DNA of 5,101 bases from an uncultured Gemmatimonadota bacterium (GCA_937961295.1 CALGOK010000221.1:1-5101); one strand, 5' to 3'; numbered from the stretch's first letter, positions 1-5,101 are shown. Notes: generated by a model not told the origin, from the letters alone. Numbers and translations: made by a program.

Positions 1-272
1 CCGAGCGGCGGCGGCGCGGCGTCGCCGGCATGGCCTCCGCCGGCGAGCGGCAGCGTGATCGGCGACTCGGGAGTGGCGCCCCGCACATCGGTGCCGCGCA
101 CCGCGTAGCCGTCCATCGACGCCGCGGTCCATGGCGGCAGCGGCCAGGGCGCGGGGACGTCGCGCGCCAGCACGTGGCCGCGCGCGTCGGCGAGGGAGAG
201 GCGGAGGGTGGGTTGCGAAGCGACCGCGTCGAGCACGCGCGCGACCGCGTCGGCGACGCTCACCGCGGACAT
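1..272 (-). CDS. moeA: Molybdopterin molybdenumtransferase (MoeA), N-terminal part, cut by left edge
   Basis: MoeA inserts molybdenum into adenylylated molybdopterin in the last cytoplasmic step of molybdenum cofactor synthesis. Reading from the ATG at 272 to the window edge gives 90 residues of a protein usually about 400 long. An opening helix with a heritage-type pattern (SVADAVARVLDAV) is followed by residues 29-41 (DARGHVLARDVPA), which match the family's G-x-V-L-A-x-D-V block. Residues 46-59 hold the diagnostic PPWTAASMDGYAVR, equivalent to the E. coli (D/N)SAMDGYAVR motif, with the essential Asp at residue 54. No stop interrupts the frame, so this looks like an intact gene truncated only by the window. 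The start lies 7 bases after the stop of the upstream barrel gene, with no obvious Shine-Dalgarno sequence, so translation may be coupled. The plant and animal homologue is the gephyrin/Cnx1 E domain. The motif makes the family call firm; which paralogue (MoeA or a tungsten-specific type) cannot be told from this part. Confidence 0.9.
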   Translation of the reverse strand, partial: MSAVSVADAVARVLDAVASQPTLRLSLADARGHVLARDVPAPWPLPPWTAASMDGYAVRGTDVRGATPESPITLPLAGGGHAGDAAPPPL

Positions 273-279
273 GGCGGGC

Positions 280-1071
280 TCAGTAGCGGCGGCCGCGCCG
301 CTTCTCGAGGACCACGTCGAAGGCCACCACGAACGACGGCAGCAGCACCCACTTCGACCCGGTGGGCGGATTGGGCGAGCCGACCTCGGAGGGGCCGGTC
401 ACGGTGACGAGCTGGACGGCGGTGGCCCTCGCCTCGACGCGGAGCTGGTAGCCGCTCGACGGGGCGGTGGCGAAGCCGGCCGACAGCGCGCCGACCGGCT
501 TGATCGCCTTGCTGTCATCCTGCAGGTAGATGATCAGGCCGTTGCGGTTGTCCTGGCCGAAGAACGCCGTCATCGCGGTGGTGCTGCGGGGCACCAGCGC
601 GAATCCCGCCGTGCCGCGCAGGTACGGCTGCACGTCGCCGCGGCTGGAGAACCGGTAGACGCCGCCGGCCATCGCGGCCACCGCGCTGGCGGCGCGATCG
701 CGGCCGCTCAGCGAGGCGCATGCCTCGCGATTGACCGGGTCGTTGTTGTCGACCGTGATCAGGCAGCCGTCGGTGGTGCCGAGGCCGAGATAGGTGAGCT
801 CGCCGGTCCAGCCGAAGTTGGGTCGCGGGAAGTAGGTGAGCTGTCCGGTCGCGGTGATCCCCGAACGCACGTCGCGCACCAGGGTGAGACGGTCGACATG
901 CCCCGCCGCGGTGAGCAGCGGCTGGTTGCTCACCGACCAGAGCGAACTGCCGCCGATGTAGCCGGCGCCGATGCCGACGACCAGGCGCGCCTCGTCGTTG
1001 GTCGCCTGCGCGCCAAGGGGCGCGGCGAGGAGCAATCCCGCGAAGACGAACCTGCGGCGGTGGGTGCGCAT
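280..1071 (-). CDS. Secreted outer-membrane beta-barrel protein (263 aa), function unknown
   Basis: The predicted product of 263 residues begins with a signal peptide: Arg-rich MRTHRRR, hydrophobic core FVFAGLLLAAPL, and a cleavage region GAQA around residues 20-23. The mature part is made of short alternating polar and nonpolar stretches typical of outer-membrane strands, for example LVVGIGAGYIGG, ITATGQLTYF, WTGELTYLGLG, AMAGGVYRF and LLPSFVVAFDVVL near the end. It closes with a basic tail KRRGRRY ending in an aromatic residue. Two cysteines about 14 residues apart (in DGCLI and EACAS) could form a loop disulfide. The frame stays open up to 1146, but the ATG at 1071 is chosen because it puts the signal peptide at the N terminus and avoids overlap with the gene upstream, which stops 28 bases before. 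No strong Shine-Dalgarno sequence is seen. A structural role or a small transporter are both possible; no specific substrate can be assigned. Confidence 0.75.
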   Translation of the reverse strand: MRTHRRRFVFAGLLLAAPLGAQATNDEARLVVGIGAGYIGGSSLWSVSNQPLLTAAGHVDRLTLVRDVRSGITATGQLTYFPRPNFGWTGELTYLGLGTTDGCLITVDNNDPVNREACASLSGRDRAASAVAAMAGGVYRFSSRGDVQPYLRGTAGFALVPRSTTAMTAFFGQDNRNGLIIYLQDDSKAIKPVGALSAGFATAPSSGYQLRVEARATAVQLVTVTGPSEVGSPNPPTGSKWVLLPSFVVAFDVVLEKRRGRRY

Positions 1072-1099
1072 CGAACCGTCCGGGTGTTGAAGGCTCAGC

Positions 1100-1522
1100 T
1101 CATTCGGGCCCGAGGCACTCCGCCTCGAGCGAGTCGTCCTCGGCAACCGTCACGCGTTCCAGCCGCACGCCGCCGGCGAGGTGCGGCGCGAGCCGCCGCC
1201 AGATGGAGACGGCGAGCGCCTCGCACGCCGGCACGGCCTCGCCGCCGGCCACCTCCGGGAGCGCGCGATTGAGGTCGCTGCCCCCCAGGGGGATGACCAC
1301 CTCGCGCGCGAGAAGGTCATCCAGCGCCGCCAGGTCGACCACCGTCCCGGTCTCGGGATCGCGTGGCCCGGCCACCGTCACGGCCACGCGGTAGAGGTGA
1401 CCGTGTCCCGGCGCGTCCGCGGTGGCGCCGAACCGGCGGCGTCCCTCCGCCTCGCTCCACCCGGGCTTGGTCATCCGGTGGCGCGCGTGGAACGCGATGC
1501 GGCGCGTGAGGCGGCAGCGCAT
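1100..1522 (-). CDS. 6-pyruvoyl-tetrahydropterin synthase / QueD-family protein lacking the catalytic residues
   Basis: The family (PTPS in animals, QueD in bacteria) acts on dihydroneopterin triphosphate with a zinc ion, in tetrahydrobiopterin or queuosine synthesis. The 140-residue length is normal. Zinc ligands are present: FHARH (His15) and HGH (His40, His42). The segment DPETGTVVDLAAL (55-67) matches the family's D-P-x-T-G-x-V-x-(D/N)-(F/L) block, Glu101 in ACEALAVSIW matches the pterin-anchoring Glu, and Glu128 matches the second conserved Glu. However, the catalytic Cys (FGKC in human PTPS, KCGRLHGH in E. coli QueD) is replaced: FGAT here has Thr34, and residue 36, four before the first His of HGH, is Asp. 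The Asp-His pair of LDHxxLN reads LGGSDLN (Gly80-Gly81). The start 11 bases after the upstream stop gives a full family N terminus. It may be a pterin-binding protein or an enzyme with altered chemistry; automatic annotation as active QueD would be doubtful. Confidence 0.85.
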   Translation of the reverse strand: MRCRLTRRIAFHARHRMTKPGWSEAEGRRRFGATADAPGHGHLYRVAVTVAGPRDPETGTVVDLAALDDLLAREVVIPLGGSDLNRALPEVAGGEAVPACEALAVSIWRRLAPHLAGGVRLERVTVAEDDSLEAECLGPE

Positions 1523-1533
1523 CGCCCCGTCGC

Positions 1534-2241
1534 TCAGAACGCGATCCCCACTCCGACGATCAGCGCGGGCGCGAGGACATACTGCCCGTCGCGCCCCGTC
1601 GGGTTGAGGGCGTTGGGGTTCTCGGGCGTCCCCGGCTCCTCGCTCGGCTCCAAGCTGTACGAAATCGGATAGTCGAGGTTCCAGGCGAACCCGCGGGCCT
1701 CGGCCCTCAGGTACAATCGCCGGTCGAGGAACACGCGGGTACCCACCATCGGCGCGAAATAGAACTTCGTACCGAACTCATACCCGGCATCGTCGTCGAT
1801 CTCGCCGCTCTTGACCACGCCGATCGACACGCCGGTGAACGGAGCCAGCCGCTTCCAGGTCTTGCCGCCGGTGAGGTTGATCTGCACCGTGGCCTCGGCG
1901 CCGTAGAGGTTCTGGTCCACCGAGGGGCCGAACCGCTCCGACAGCTTGGCGTCGGGGTCGACCACGGTGCGCTCGGCAAGGCCGCCCCAGAGGCCGAAGC
2001 CCAGCGAGATGGTGTTCTTGGCGCGGAGCACGACGCGGAACCCGGCCAGCGGACCGTCGCGCGGGCCGACCCGGAGCGGGCCGCCCGACCCGCCGATGGT
2101 GCCGGCGAAGAGCTCCCACGTGGTGCCGGGGTGGATGTCGCGGAACGGCGAGTCGCCCGGGGCATGCCCCACCTGGGCTGCGAGCGGGGTGACCCCCAGG
2201 AGAAGGGCAACGGCGAGGCCGGTCAGGCGCACGGGTGTCAT
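1534..2241 (-). CDS. Secreted outer-membrane beta-barrel protein (235 aa), function unknown
   Basis: The product has a clear signal peptide: MTPVRLTG, hydrophobic core LAVALLLGVTPL, and likely cleavage between Ala22 and Gln23. The mature protein alternates short amphipathic strands with polar turns, such as TWELFAGTIGG, GFRVVLRAKNTISLGFGLWGGL, GAEATVQINLTGG, APFTGVSIGVV, KFYFAPMVGTRVF and LYLRAEARGFAWNL. It ends in VGVGIAF; a terminal Phe after an alternating strand is the classic signal for insertion by the BAM complex. About eight strands seem plausible, as in small OmpA-like or PagP-sized barrels. A proline- and glutamate-rich loop (SEEPGTPENP) sits before the last strand. The ATG at 2241 overlaps the stop of the phosphoglycerate mutase gene by four bases (ATGA), which argues for translational coupling; no separate Shine-Dalgarno sequence is visible. 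The same frame is open far upstream through the mutase gene, but that part is a shadow. Function cannot be assigned. Confidence 0.8.
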   Translation of the reverse strand: MTPVRLTGLAVALLLGVTPLAAQVGHAPGDSPFRDIHPGTTWELFAGTIGGSGGPLRVGPRDGPLAGFRVVLRAKNTISLGFGLWGGLAERTVVDPDAKLSERFGPSVDQNLYGAEATVQINLTGGKTWKRLAPFTGVSIGVVKSGEIDDDAGYEFGTKFYFAPMVGTRVFLDRRLYLRAEARGFAWNLDYPISYSLEPSEEPGTPENPNALNPTGRDGQYVLAPALIVGVGIAF

Positions 2242-3791
2242 CCGGGAAGAAGGGACGTGCCGGTCATCTCGGCCGGCTGTTCGAGGGCGAGGAGCTGCAG
2301 GATGGTAGGGGCGACGTCGCAGAGCGCCCCGCCTGCACGGAGCGCCGGGATCCCCTGGCCGACCCCCACCAGCGGTACCGGGTTGGTGGTGTGCGCGGTG
2401 TGCGGTCCACCGGTGGCCGGGTCGATCATCTGCTCGGCGTTGCCGTGGTCGGCGGTCACCAGGACCCGCACTCCGCGACGCTCGGCCGCCGTGAGGATGC
2501 GGCCCACGCAGGCGTCGACGGTCTCCACCGCGCGGATCACCGCCGGCACCACGCCGGTGTGTCCCACCATGTCGGCGTTGGCAAAGTTGCAGAGGAAGAA
2601 GTCGTGGTCGCCGCGATCCATGGCGCGGATCAGGGTGTCGGCCACGCCGTCGGCGCTCATCTCCGGGGCGAGATCGTAGGTGGCCACCTTGGGCGAGGGG
2701 ACCAGCTCGCGCTCCTCGCCCGGCCACGGCACCTCGTTGCCGCCGTTGAAGAAGTACGTGACGTGCGGGTACTTCTCCGTCTCCGCCGTGCGGAACTGGC
2801 TCCGCGCCGCGCCGCTCAGTTCCTCGGCAAGGATGCGCGCCATCGAGAACGGCGGGAACGCCTGCGGCAGCGGAAAGGTCTGGTCGTACTGCGTCATCGT
2901 CGAGGCGACGAGCGCCGGCCGGTCGCGCACGTCGAAGCCGTCGAATCCCTCGATGCAGAGCGCGCCGACGATCTGCCGCATCCGGTCGGAGCGGTAGTTG
3001 AAGAAGAAGATCGCGTCGCCGGCCCGGATCGTGGCGCGCGGCGTGCCATCGTGCACCAGCACCAGTGGCTTGATGAACTCGTCGGTCTCGCCGCGCGCAT
3101 AGGCCGCGCGCACACCCGCCACCGGGTCCTCCACCGGCGCACCGGTGCCGTGGCACATCAGGTCGTAGGCCAGCCGGGTGCGTTCCCAGCGCCGGTCGCG
3201 GTCCATGGCGAAGTAGCGGCCGACCAGCGACGCGAGCACGGTGCGGCCACCGCCCACCCGGGCGATCTCCCGCTCGAGCGTGGCGACCACGTCGGCGGCG
3301 CTGGTCGGTGCGGTGTCGCGCCCGTCGAGGAAGCCGTGGATGGCGATGCGGGGAACGTCGAGCGCCACGAACGCCGCGATCGTCGCCACGAGGTGATGGT
3401 CGATGGCGTGCACCCCGCCGGGGCCGAGCAGCCCGGCAAGGTGGAGCGTCCCCCCCGTGCGGCGCACCTGGTCGGCCAGCGTGGTGAGCGCGGAGAGCCT
3501 GGCGAACTCGCCTCGGGCGATGCTCTGGTTGATGCGGACCAGGTCCTGGGGCACCACCCGGCCGGCGCCGAGGTTGAGGTGGCCCACCTCGCTGTTGCCC
3601 ATCTGGCCCTCGGGGAGTCCCACCGCCAGGCCGCTGGCGTCCAGCAGCGTGCGCGGGCCGCGGGCCACCAGGCCGTCCCACACGGGCGTCCCGGCCAGCG
3701 CGATCGCGTTGCCCTCGCGCTCGGTCCGCCATCCCCAGCCGTCGAGGACCAGGAGGGCGACTGGTGCGGTGCGCCCGCTCGCGTTTGACAT
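2238..3791 (-). CDS. gpmI: 2,3-bisphosphoglycerate-independent phosphoglycerate mutase
   Basis: This enzyme interconverts 3- and 2-phosphoglycerate in glycolysis and gluconeogenesis, using two manganese ions and a phosphoserine intermediate. The 517 residues match the usual length of about 510. The alkaline-phosphatase-like metal domain is split around an inserted transferase domain. Visible landmarks are LDGWG (metal Asp17), MGNSEVGH (catalytic Ser67), GGVH (His128), HGFLDGRDT (152-160), GRYFAMDRDRRWER (Arg192, Arg198), NYRSDR (Arg267, Arg270), ETEKYPHVTYFF (Lys340), NADMVGH (Asp407, His411), TADHGNAE (Asp448, His449) and HTAHTTNPVP (His467). All expected active-site positions are filled. 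One small departure is VHAIDHH where Bacillus enzymes have VHSHIHH. The ATG at 3791 is preceded by GGAGG only three bases away, and the protein N terminus fits the family. It is the first gene of the minus-strand run and diverges from the SH3-type gene across 30 bases. Confidence 0.97.
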   Translation of the reverse strand: MSNASGRTAPVALLVLDGWGWRTEREGNAIALAGTPVWDGLVARGPRTLLDASGLAVGLPEGQMGNSEVGHLNLGAGRVVPQDLVRINQSIARGEFARLSALTTLADQVRRTGGTLHLAGLLGPGGVHAIDHHLVATIAAFVALDVPRIAIHGFLDGRDTAPTSAADVVATLEREIARVGGGRTVLASLVGRYFAMDRDRRWERTRLAYDLMCHGTGAPVEDPVAGVRAAYARGETDEFIKPLVLVHDGTPRATIRAGDAIFFFNYRSDRMRQIVGALCIEGFDGFDVRDRPALVASTMTQYDQTFPLPQAFPPFSMARILAEELSGAARSQFRTAETEKYPHVTYFFNGGNEVPWPGEERELVPSPKVATYDLAPEMSADGVADTLIRAMDRGDHDFFLCNFANADMVGHTGVVPAVIRAVETVDACVGRILTAAERRGVRVLVTADHGNAEQMIDPATGGPHTAHTTNPVPLVGVGQGIPALRAGGALCDVAPTILQLLALEQPAEMTGTSLLPG

Positions 3792-3813
3792 GCTCCTCCG
3801 CGACGTCTACACA
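3785..3813 (+). promoter_or_regulatory. Putative sigma-70 promoter for the SH3-type gene, overlapping the gpmI start codon
   Basis: A perfect -35 hexamer TTGACA lies at 3785-3790, followed by exactly 17 bases and TACACA at 3808-3813, which matches three of six -10 positions including the important first T and second A. Transcription would begin around 3820-3822, at or next to the GTG start at 3822, giving a leaderless message. This agrees with the absence of any Shine-Dalgarno sequence before that GTG. The -35 box covers the first codons of gpmI on the other strand. The call rests on pattern only. Confidence 0.45.
3795..3799 (-). promoter_or_regulatory. Shine-Dalgarno sequence of gpmI
   Basis: On the minus strand GGAGG is followed by AGC and then the ATG at 3791. 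The match to the anti-Shine-Dalgarno sequence is strong but the three-base spacing is shorter than the usual five to nine. No better start lies downstream before the essential LDGWG motif, so the ATG is kept. Confidence 0.55.
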
Positions 3814-3824
3814 TTCGAATCGTG
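3810..3824. repeat. Short palindrome in the divergent gap (possible operator)
   Basis: ATTCGAAT at 3813-3820 is a perfect 8-base palindrome. It is flanked by CAC (3810-3812) and GTG (3822-3824), which extend the symmetry if one extra base (C at 3821) is allowed. It covers part of the suggested -10 box and the GTG start, so a bound protein could block that gene. It is short and stands out mainly because it is AT-rich in a GC-rich region. Confidence 0.25.
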
Positions 3825-4877
3825 AACCGAGCGCCCCAATCTAGTCCCCCGCGATCCCGCGTTCCAATCGGATTCGCGGGGTTCTGCGTCCTCGCGTCGC
3901 TGCTGGTGCCGCCGCTCGGCGCCCAGGGCGGCGACCGCACCACCGCCGCCGCCGACTTCGTGAAGGACCCCGGCGGCACCGTCCTCGGCCGGATCGCGGC
4001 GAACGCGGCGGTGACCTTCGGTGCCACCCGCGGCAGCTGGCGCGAGGTGACGCTGGAGGGCTGGGTCGCCGCGACTTCGCTCAAGGATGACAGTCGTGAC
4101 GGGTTCGACGTCTCGGTGTCGTCGTCGGCGGCCGCACTGGTGCGGAACGCACCCGATCCCAACGCCTCGGTGCGCGCCACTGCGGTGACAGGGGCGCTCT
4201 TCCACCGGCTGGGCACCCGCAGCGGATGGGTGCAGGTCCGCCGGACCGCCTGGCTGCCGCGCTCCGCGACCGAGGCCACCGCCCAGGTCGCGCCCCCGCC
4301 GGCTGCCCCGCCCCCGCCCCCGCCTCCACCACCCGCCCCCGCGGCCTCCGTCGACAGCGCCCCGACCGGTGCACCTGCGACCGCGGGTGGCCAGTCGGTC
4401 ATCGGCGGCAACGACTTCTCGGCGCGGGCCGACGGTCCGCCGATCGGTCGACTCGAGGCGACCCGGTCGGTGGATGTGGTCGAGGAGCGCGACGGGTGGA
4501 GCCGAATCCGGCTCGAGGTGTGGGTCCGCAATGCCGCGCTCGGCAACGCGCCAGCCACCGGACAGATCTCCGCCGCGGAGATCCGGGCCGATCCCGAGCG
4601 CTACATCGGGCAGACGGTGGAGTGGTCGCTGCAGGTGCTGGCAGTGCAGCGCGCCGACGAGCTGCGCCCCGAGCTGCCGCTGGGGCAGCCCTACGTGCTC
4701 GCGCGCGGCCCGCTTCCCGAGACCGGCTTCGTCTACCTGGTGGTGCAGGGTGACCAGGTCGACGTGTTCCGCAACCTCGACCCGCTGGCGCAGGTGCGGG
4801 TGCGCGCCACGATTCGCGCGGGGAAGACCCGCTTCCTGCCGACCCCGGTCCTGGACCTGGTGCGGCGGCTCGACTAG
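3822..4877 (+). CDS. Secreted protein with three SH3-like units, a polyproline linker and a C-terminal beta-rich domain
   Basis: The 351-residue product starts with a signal peptide: Arg at 3, 11 and 13, core PIGFAGFCVLASLLVPPL, and likely cleavage after Ala34 before Gln35. Two bacterial SH3-like units follow at about 41-88 (ending WREVTLEGWVAATSL) and 96-148 (ending GWVQVRRTAWLPRSA). Residues 158-175 are Pro/Ala-rich with nine consecutive prolines (163-171). A third SH3-like unit at about 197-240 ends GWSRIRLEVWVRNAAL. The C-terminal part (249-351) contains DPERYIGQTVEW and RFLPTPVLDLVRRLD and looks like a small OB-type beta domain, but I do not recognise it. SH3b units often bind peptidoglycan or proteins, so a periplasmic cell-wall role is a reasonable inference only. 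The start is GTG; the frame upstream has a stop at 3786 and no other usual start, and no Shine-Dalgarno sequence precedes it. It is divergent from gpmI and probably cotranscribed with the gene at 4892. Confidence 0.8.
   Translation: MNRAPQSSPPRSRVPIGFAGFCVLASLLVPPLGAQGGDRTTAAADFVKDPGGTVLGRIAANAAVTFGATRGSWREVTLEGWVAATSLKDDSRDGFDVSVSSSAAALVRNAPDPNASVRATAVTGALFHRLGTRSGWVQVRRTAWLPRSATEATAQVAPPPAAPPPPPPPPPAPAASVDSAPTGAPATAGGQSVIGGNDFSARADGPPIGRLEATRSVDVVEERDGWSRIRLEVWVRNAALGNAPATGQISAAEIRADPERYIGQTVEWSLQVLAVQRADELRPELPLGQPYVLARGPLPETGFVYLVVQGDQVDVFRNLDPLAQVRVRATIRAGKTRFLPTPVLDLVRRLD
3838..3867 (-). promoter_or_regulatory. Possible promoter for the gpmI gene run
   Basis: Read on the minus strand, TTGGAA (3867-3862, four of six to the -35 consensus) is followed by 18 bases and TAGATT (3843-3838, four of six to the -10 consensus). 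The start would fall near 3830, leaving a leader of about 40 bases that contains the gpmI Shine-Dalgarno sequence. It sits inside the first codons of the divergent gene, so the two promoters would be interleaved. Matches of this quality can arise by chance. Confidence 0.25.
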
Positions 4878-4890
4878 CCCCCGGAGGGGC
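4877..4890 (+). promoter_or_regulatory. Small hairpin covering the ribosome binding site of the next gene
   Basis: GCCCC (4877-4881) can pair with GGGGC (4886-4890) across the loop CGGA, a perfect five-pair GC stem beginning at the last base of the upstream stop codon. The Shine-Dalgarno sequence GGAGGGG (4883-4889) lies in its loop and 3' arm, four bases before the ATG at 4892 when counted from GGAGG. Ribosomes finishing the upstream gene would open it, so it may couple translation. There is no T-run after it, so it is not a standard terminator. Confidence 0.35.
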
Positions 4891-4891
4891 C

Positions 4892-5101
4892 ATGCAGGAA
4901 CACCTCAAGGAACGGATCCAGCGGCACCTCGACGCCCTCGATGACGAGCGGGGCTATCGCGTCCTCGATTACATCGAGTTTCTCGAGAGCAAGTACGCGT
5001 CGCGCTCGGCACCGGACAACATCTTCACCCGGTTCACGGAGCGGGTCGAGGACACCATGCGCGCCGGGAAGCTGCCGGTGGACGCGATTTCGGGCACGGT
5101 G
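4892..5101 (+). CDS. Small helical protein, DUF2281-like N-terminal region, cut by right edge
   Basis: Seventy residues are visible from the ATG at 4892 and the frame is open to the edge. The sequence is charged and helix-prone: MQEHLKERIQRHLDAL, then DERGYRVLDYIEFLESKYAS (residues 19-38), then a second amphipathic stretch with FTRFTERVEDTMRAGKLP. The pattern Y-x-x-L-x-Y-I-E-F-L-x-x-K-Y resembles that of DUF2281-type and related small bacterial proteins, some of which sit in toxin-antitoxin pairs, but here no partner is visible and the resemblance is from memory. There is no signal peptide or membrane segment, so it is probably cytoplasmic. It starts 14 bases after the stop of the SH3-type gene with a strong GGAGG sequence, so the two are likely cotranscribed. 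The codon use matches its neighbours. Confidence 0.75.
   Translation, partial: MQEHLKERIQRHLDALDDERGYRVLDYIEFLESKYASRSAPDNIFTRFTERVEDTMRAGKLPVDAISGTV

Noticed and set aside
208..1272. A 354-codon open frame on the plus strand
   Set aside because: It is antisense to the barrel gene, to the end of the QueD-like gene and to the start of moeA. Its composition is typical of a GC-rich shadow and it has no family motif.
1279..1292. CCCCCC-A-GGGGG tract in the QueD-like gene, considered as a phase-variable homopolymer or frameshift site explaining the lost Asp-His
   Set aside because: The frame is correct on both sides (VVIPL before, SDLN after) with family spacing kept, so the Gly-Gly is a substitution rather than a frameshift, and the runs are too short for a clear slippage claim.
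2242..3732. Upstream extension of the 1534-2241 barrel frame on the minus strand (total 732 codons)
   Set aside because: The extension overlaps gpmI in another frame and reads as Arg/Gly/Pro-rich shadow sequence. A signal peptide begins at the ATG at 2241, which marks the real start.
2235..3788. A full-length 517-codon open frame on the plus strand, exactly antisense to gpmI
   Set aside because: It is register-locked to gpmI and open only because GC-rich codons rarely give stops on the opposite strand. The translation is low-complexity Arg/Ala/Gly/His with no recognisable motif, while gpmI has a complete active site.
4299..4345. C-rich tract with repeated CCCCCG, possible microsatellite or quadruplex on the complementary strand
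   Set aside because: It encodes the polyproline linker of the SH3-type protein, and codon choice in a GC-rich genome explains it. The tract is short and irregular.
3158..4558. A 466-codon open frame on the minus strand crossing the divergent gap
   Set aside because: It overlaps gpmI out of frame and is antisense to the SH3-type gene; the poly-Gly stretch is simply the complement of the polyproline linker.
4877..4891. GC hairpin considered as a rho-independent terminator
   Set aside because: The stem is only five pairs, has no following T-run and lies on a ribosome binding site directly before a start codon.
4226..4944. Open frames on the plus strand overlapping the SH3-type gene and the start of the last gene
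   Set aside because: They are Arg-rich frame-shifted readings of clear genes, without their own ribosome binding sites or motifs.

Overview
The window is a stretch of very GC-rich bacterial chromosome (about 70% G+C by eye), densely coding, with no gap above about 30 bases. The codon use, the signal peptides ending in Pro-Leu-(Gly/Ala)-Ala-Gln, and the small outer-membrane beta-barrel proteins suggest a Gemmatimonadota-type, diderm bacterium. This placement is an inference from style, not from a marker gene. I see no RNA gene, mobile element, CRISPR array or prophage signal.

Minus strand, read from 3791 down to 1: five genes packed head to tail. They are a cofactor-independent phosphoglycerate mutase (gpmI, complete active site), an outer-membrane beta-barrel protein, a 6-pyruvoyl-tetrahydropterin synthase / QueD-fold protein, a second outer-membrane beta-barrel protein, and the first 90 residues of a MoeA-type molybdopterin molybdenumtransferase that runs off the left edge. 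The junctions are a 4-base overlap and gaps of 11, 28 and 7 bases, so the five probably share one transcript. Their known roles (glycolysis, envelope, pterin chemistry, molybdenum cofactor) do not form one obvious pathway.

Plus strand, from 3822 to the right edge: a divergent secreted protein with three SH3-like units, a nine-proline linker and an unassigned C-terminal beta-rich domain. It is followed 14 bases later by a small, probably helical protein cut by the right edge. The two divergent transcription units are separated by only 30 bases.

The points most worth a second look are as follows. (1) The QueD-like protein keeps the three zinc-binding histidines and both expected glutamates, but has lost the catalytic Cys and the Asp-His pair, next to a moeA gene. 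(2) In the 30-base divergent gap, a perfect TTGACA box overlaps the gpmI start codon and would drive a leaderless GTG-started message. (3) The order of genes in the five-gene run is unusual. Nothing here is a clear defence, mobile or otherwise new multi-gene system.
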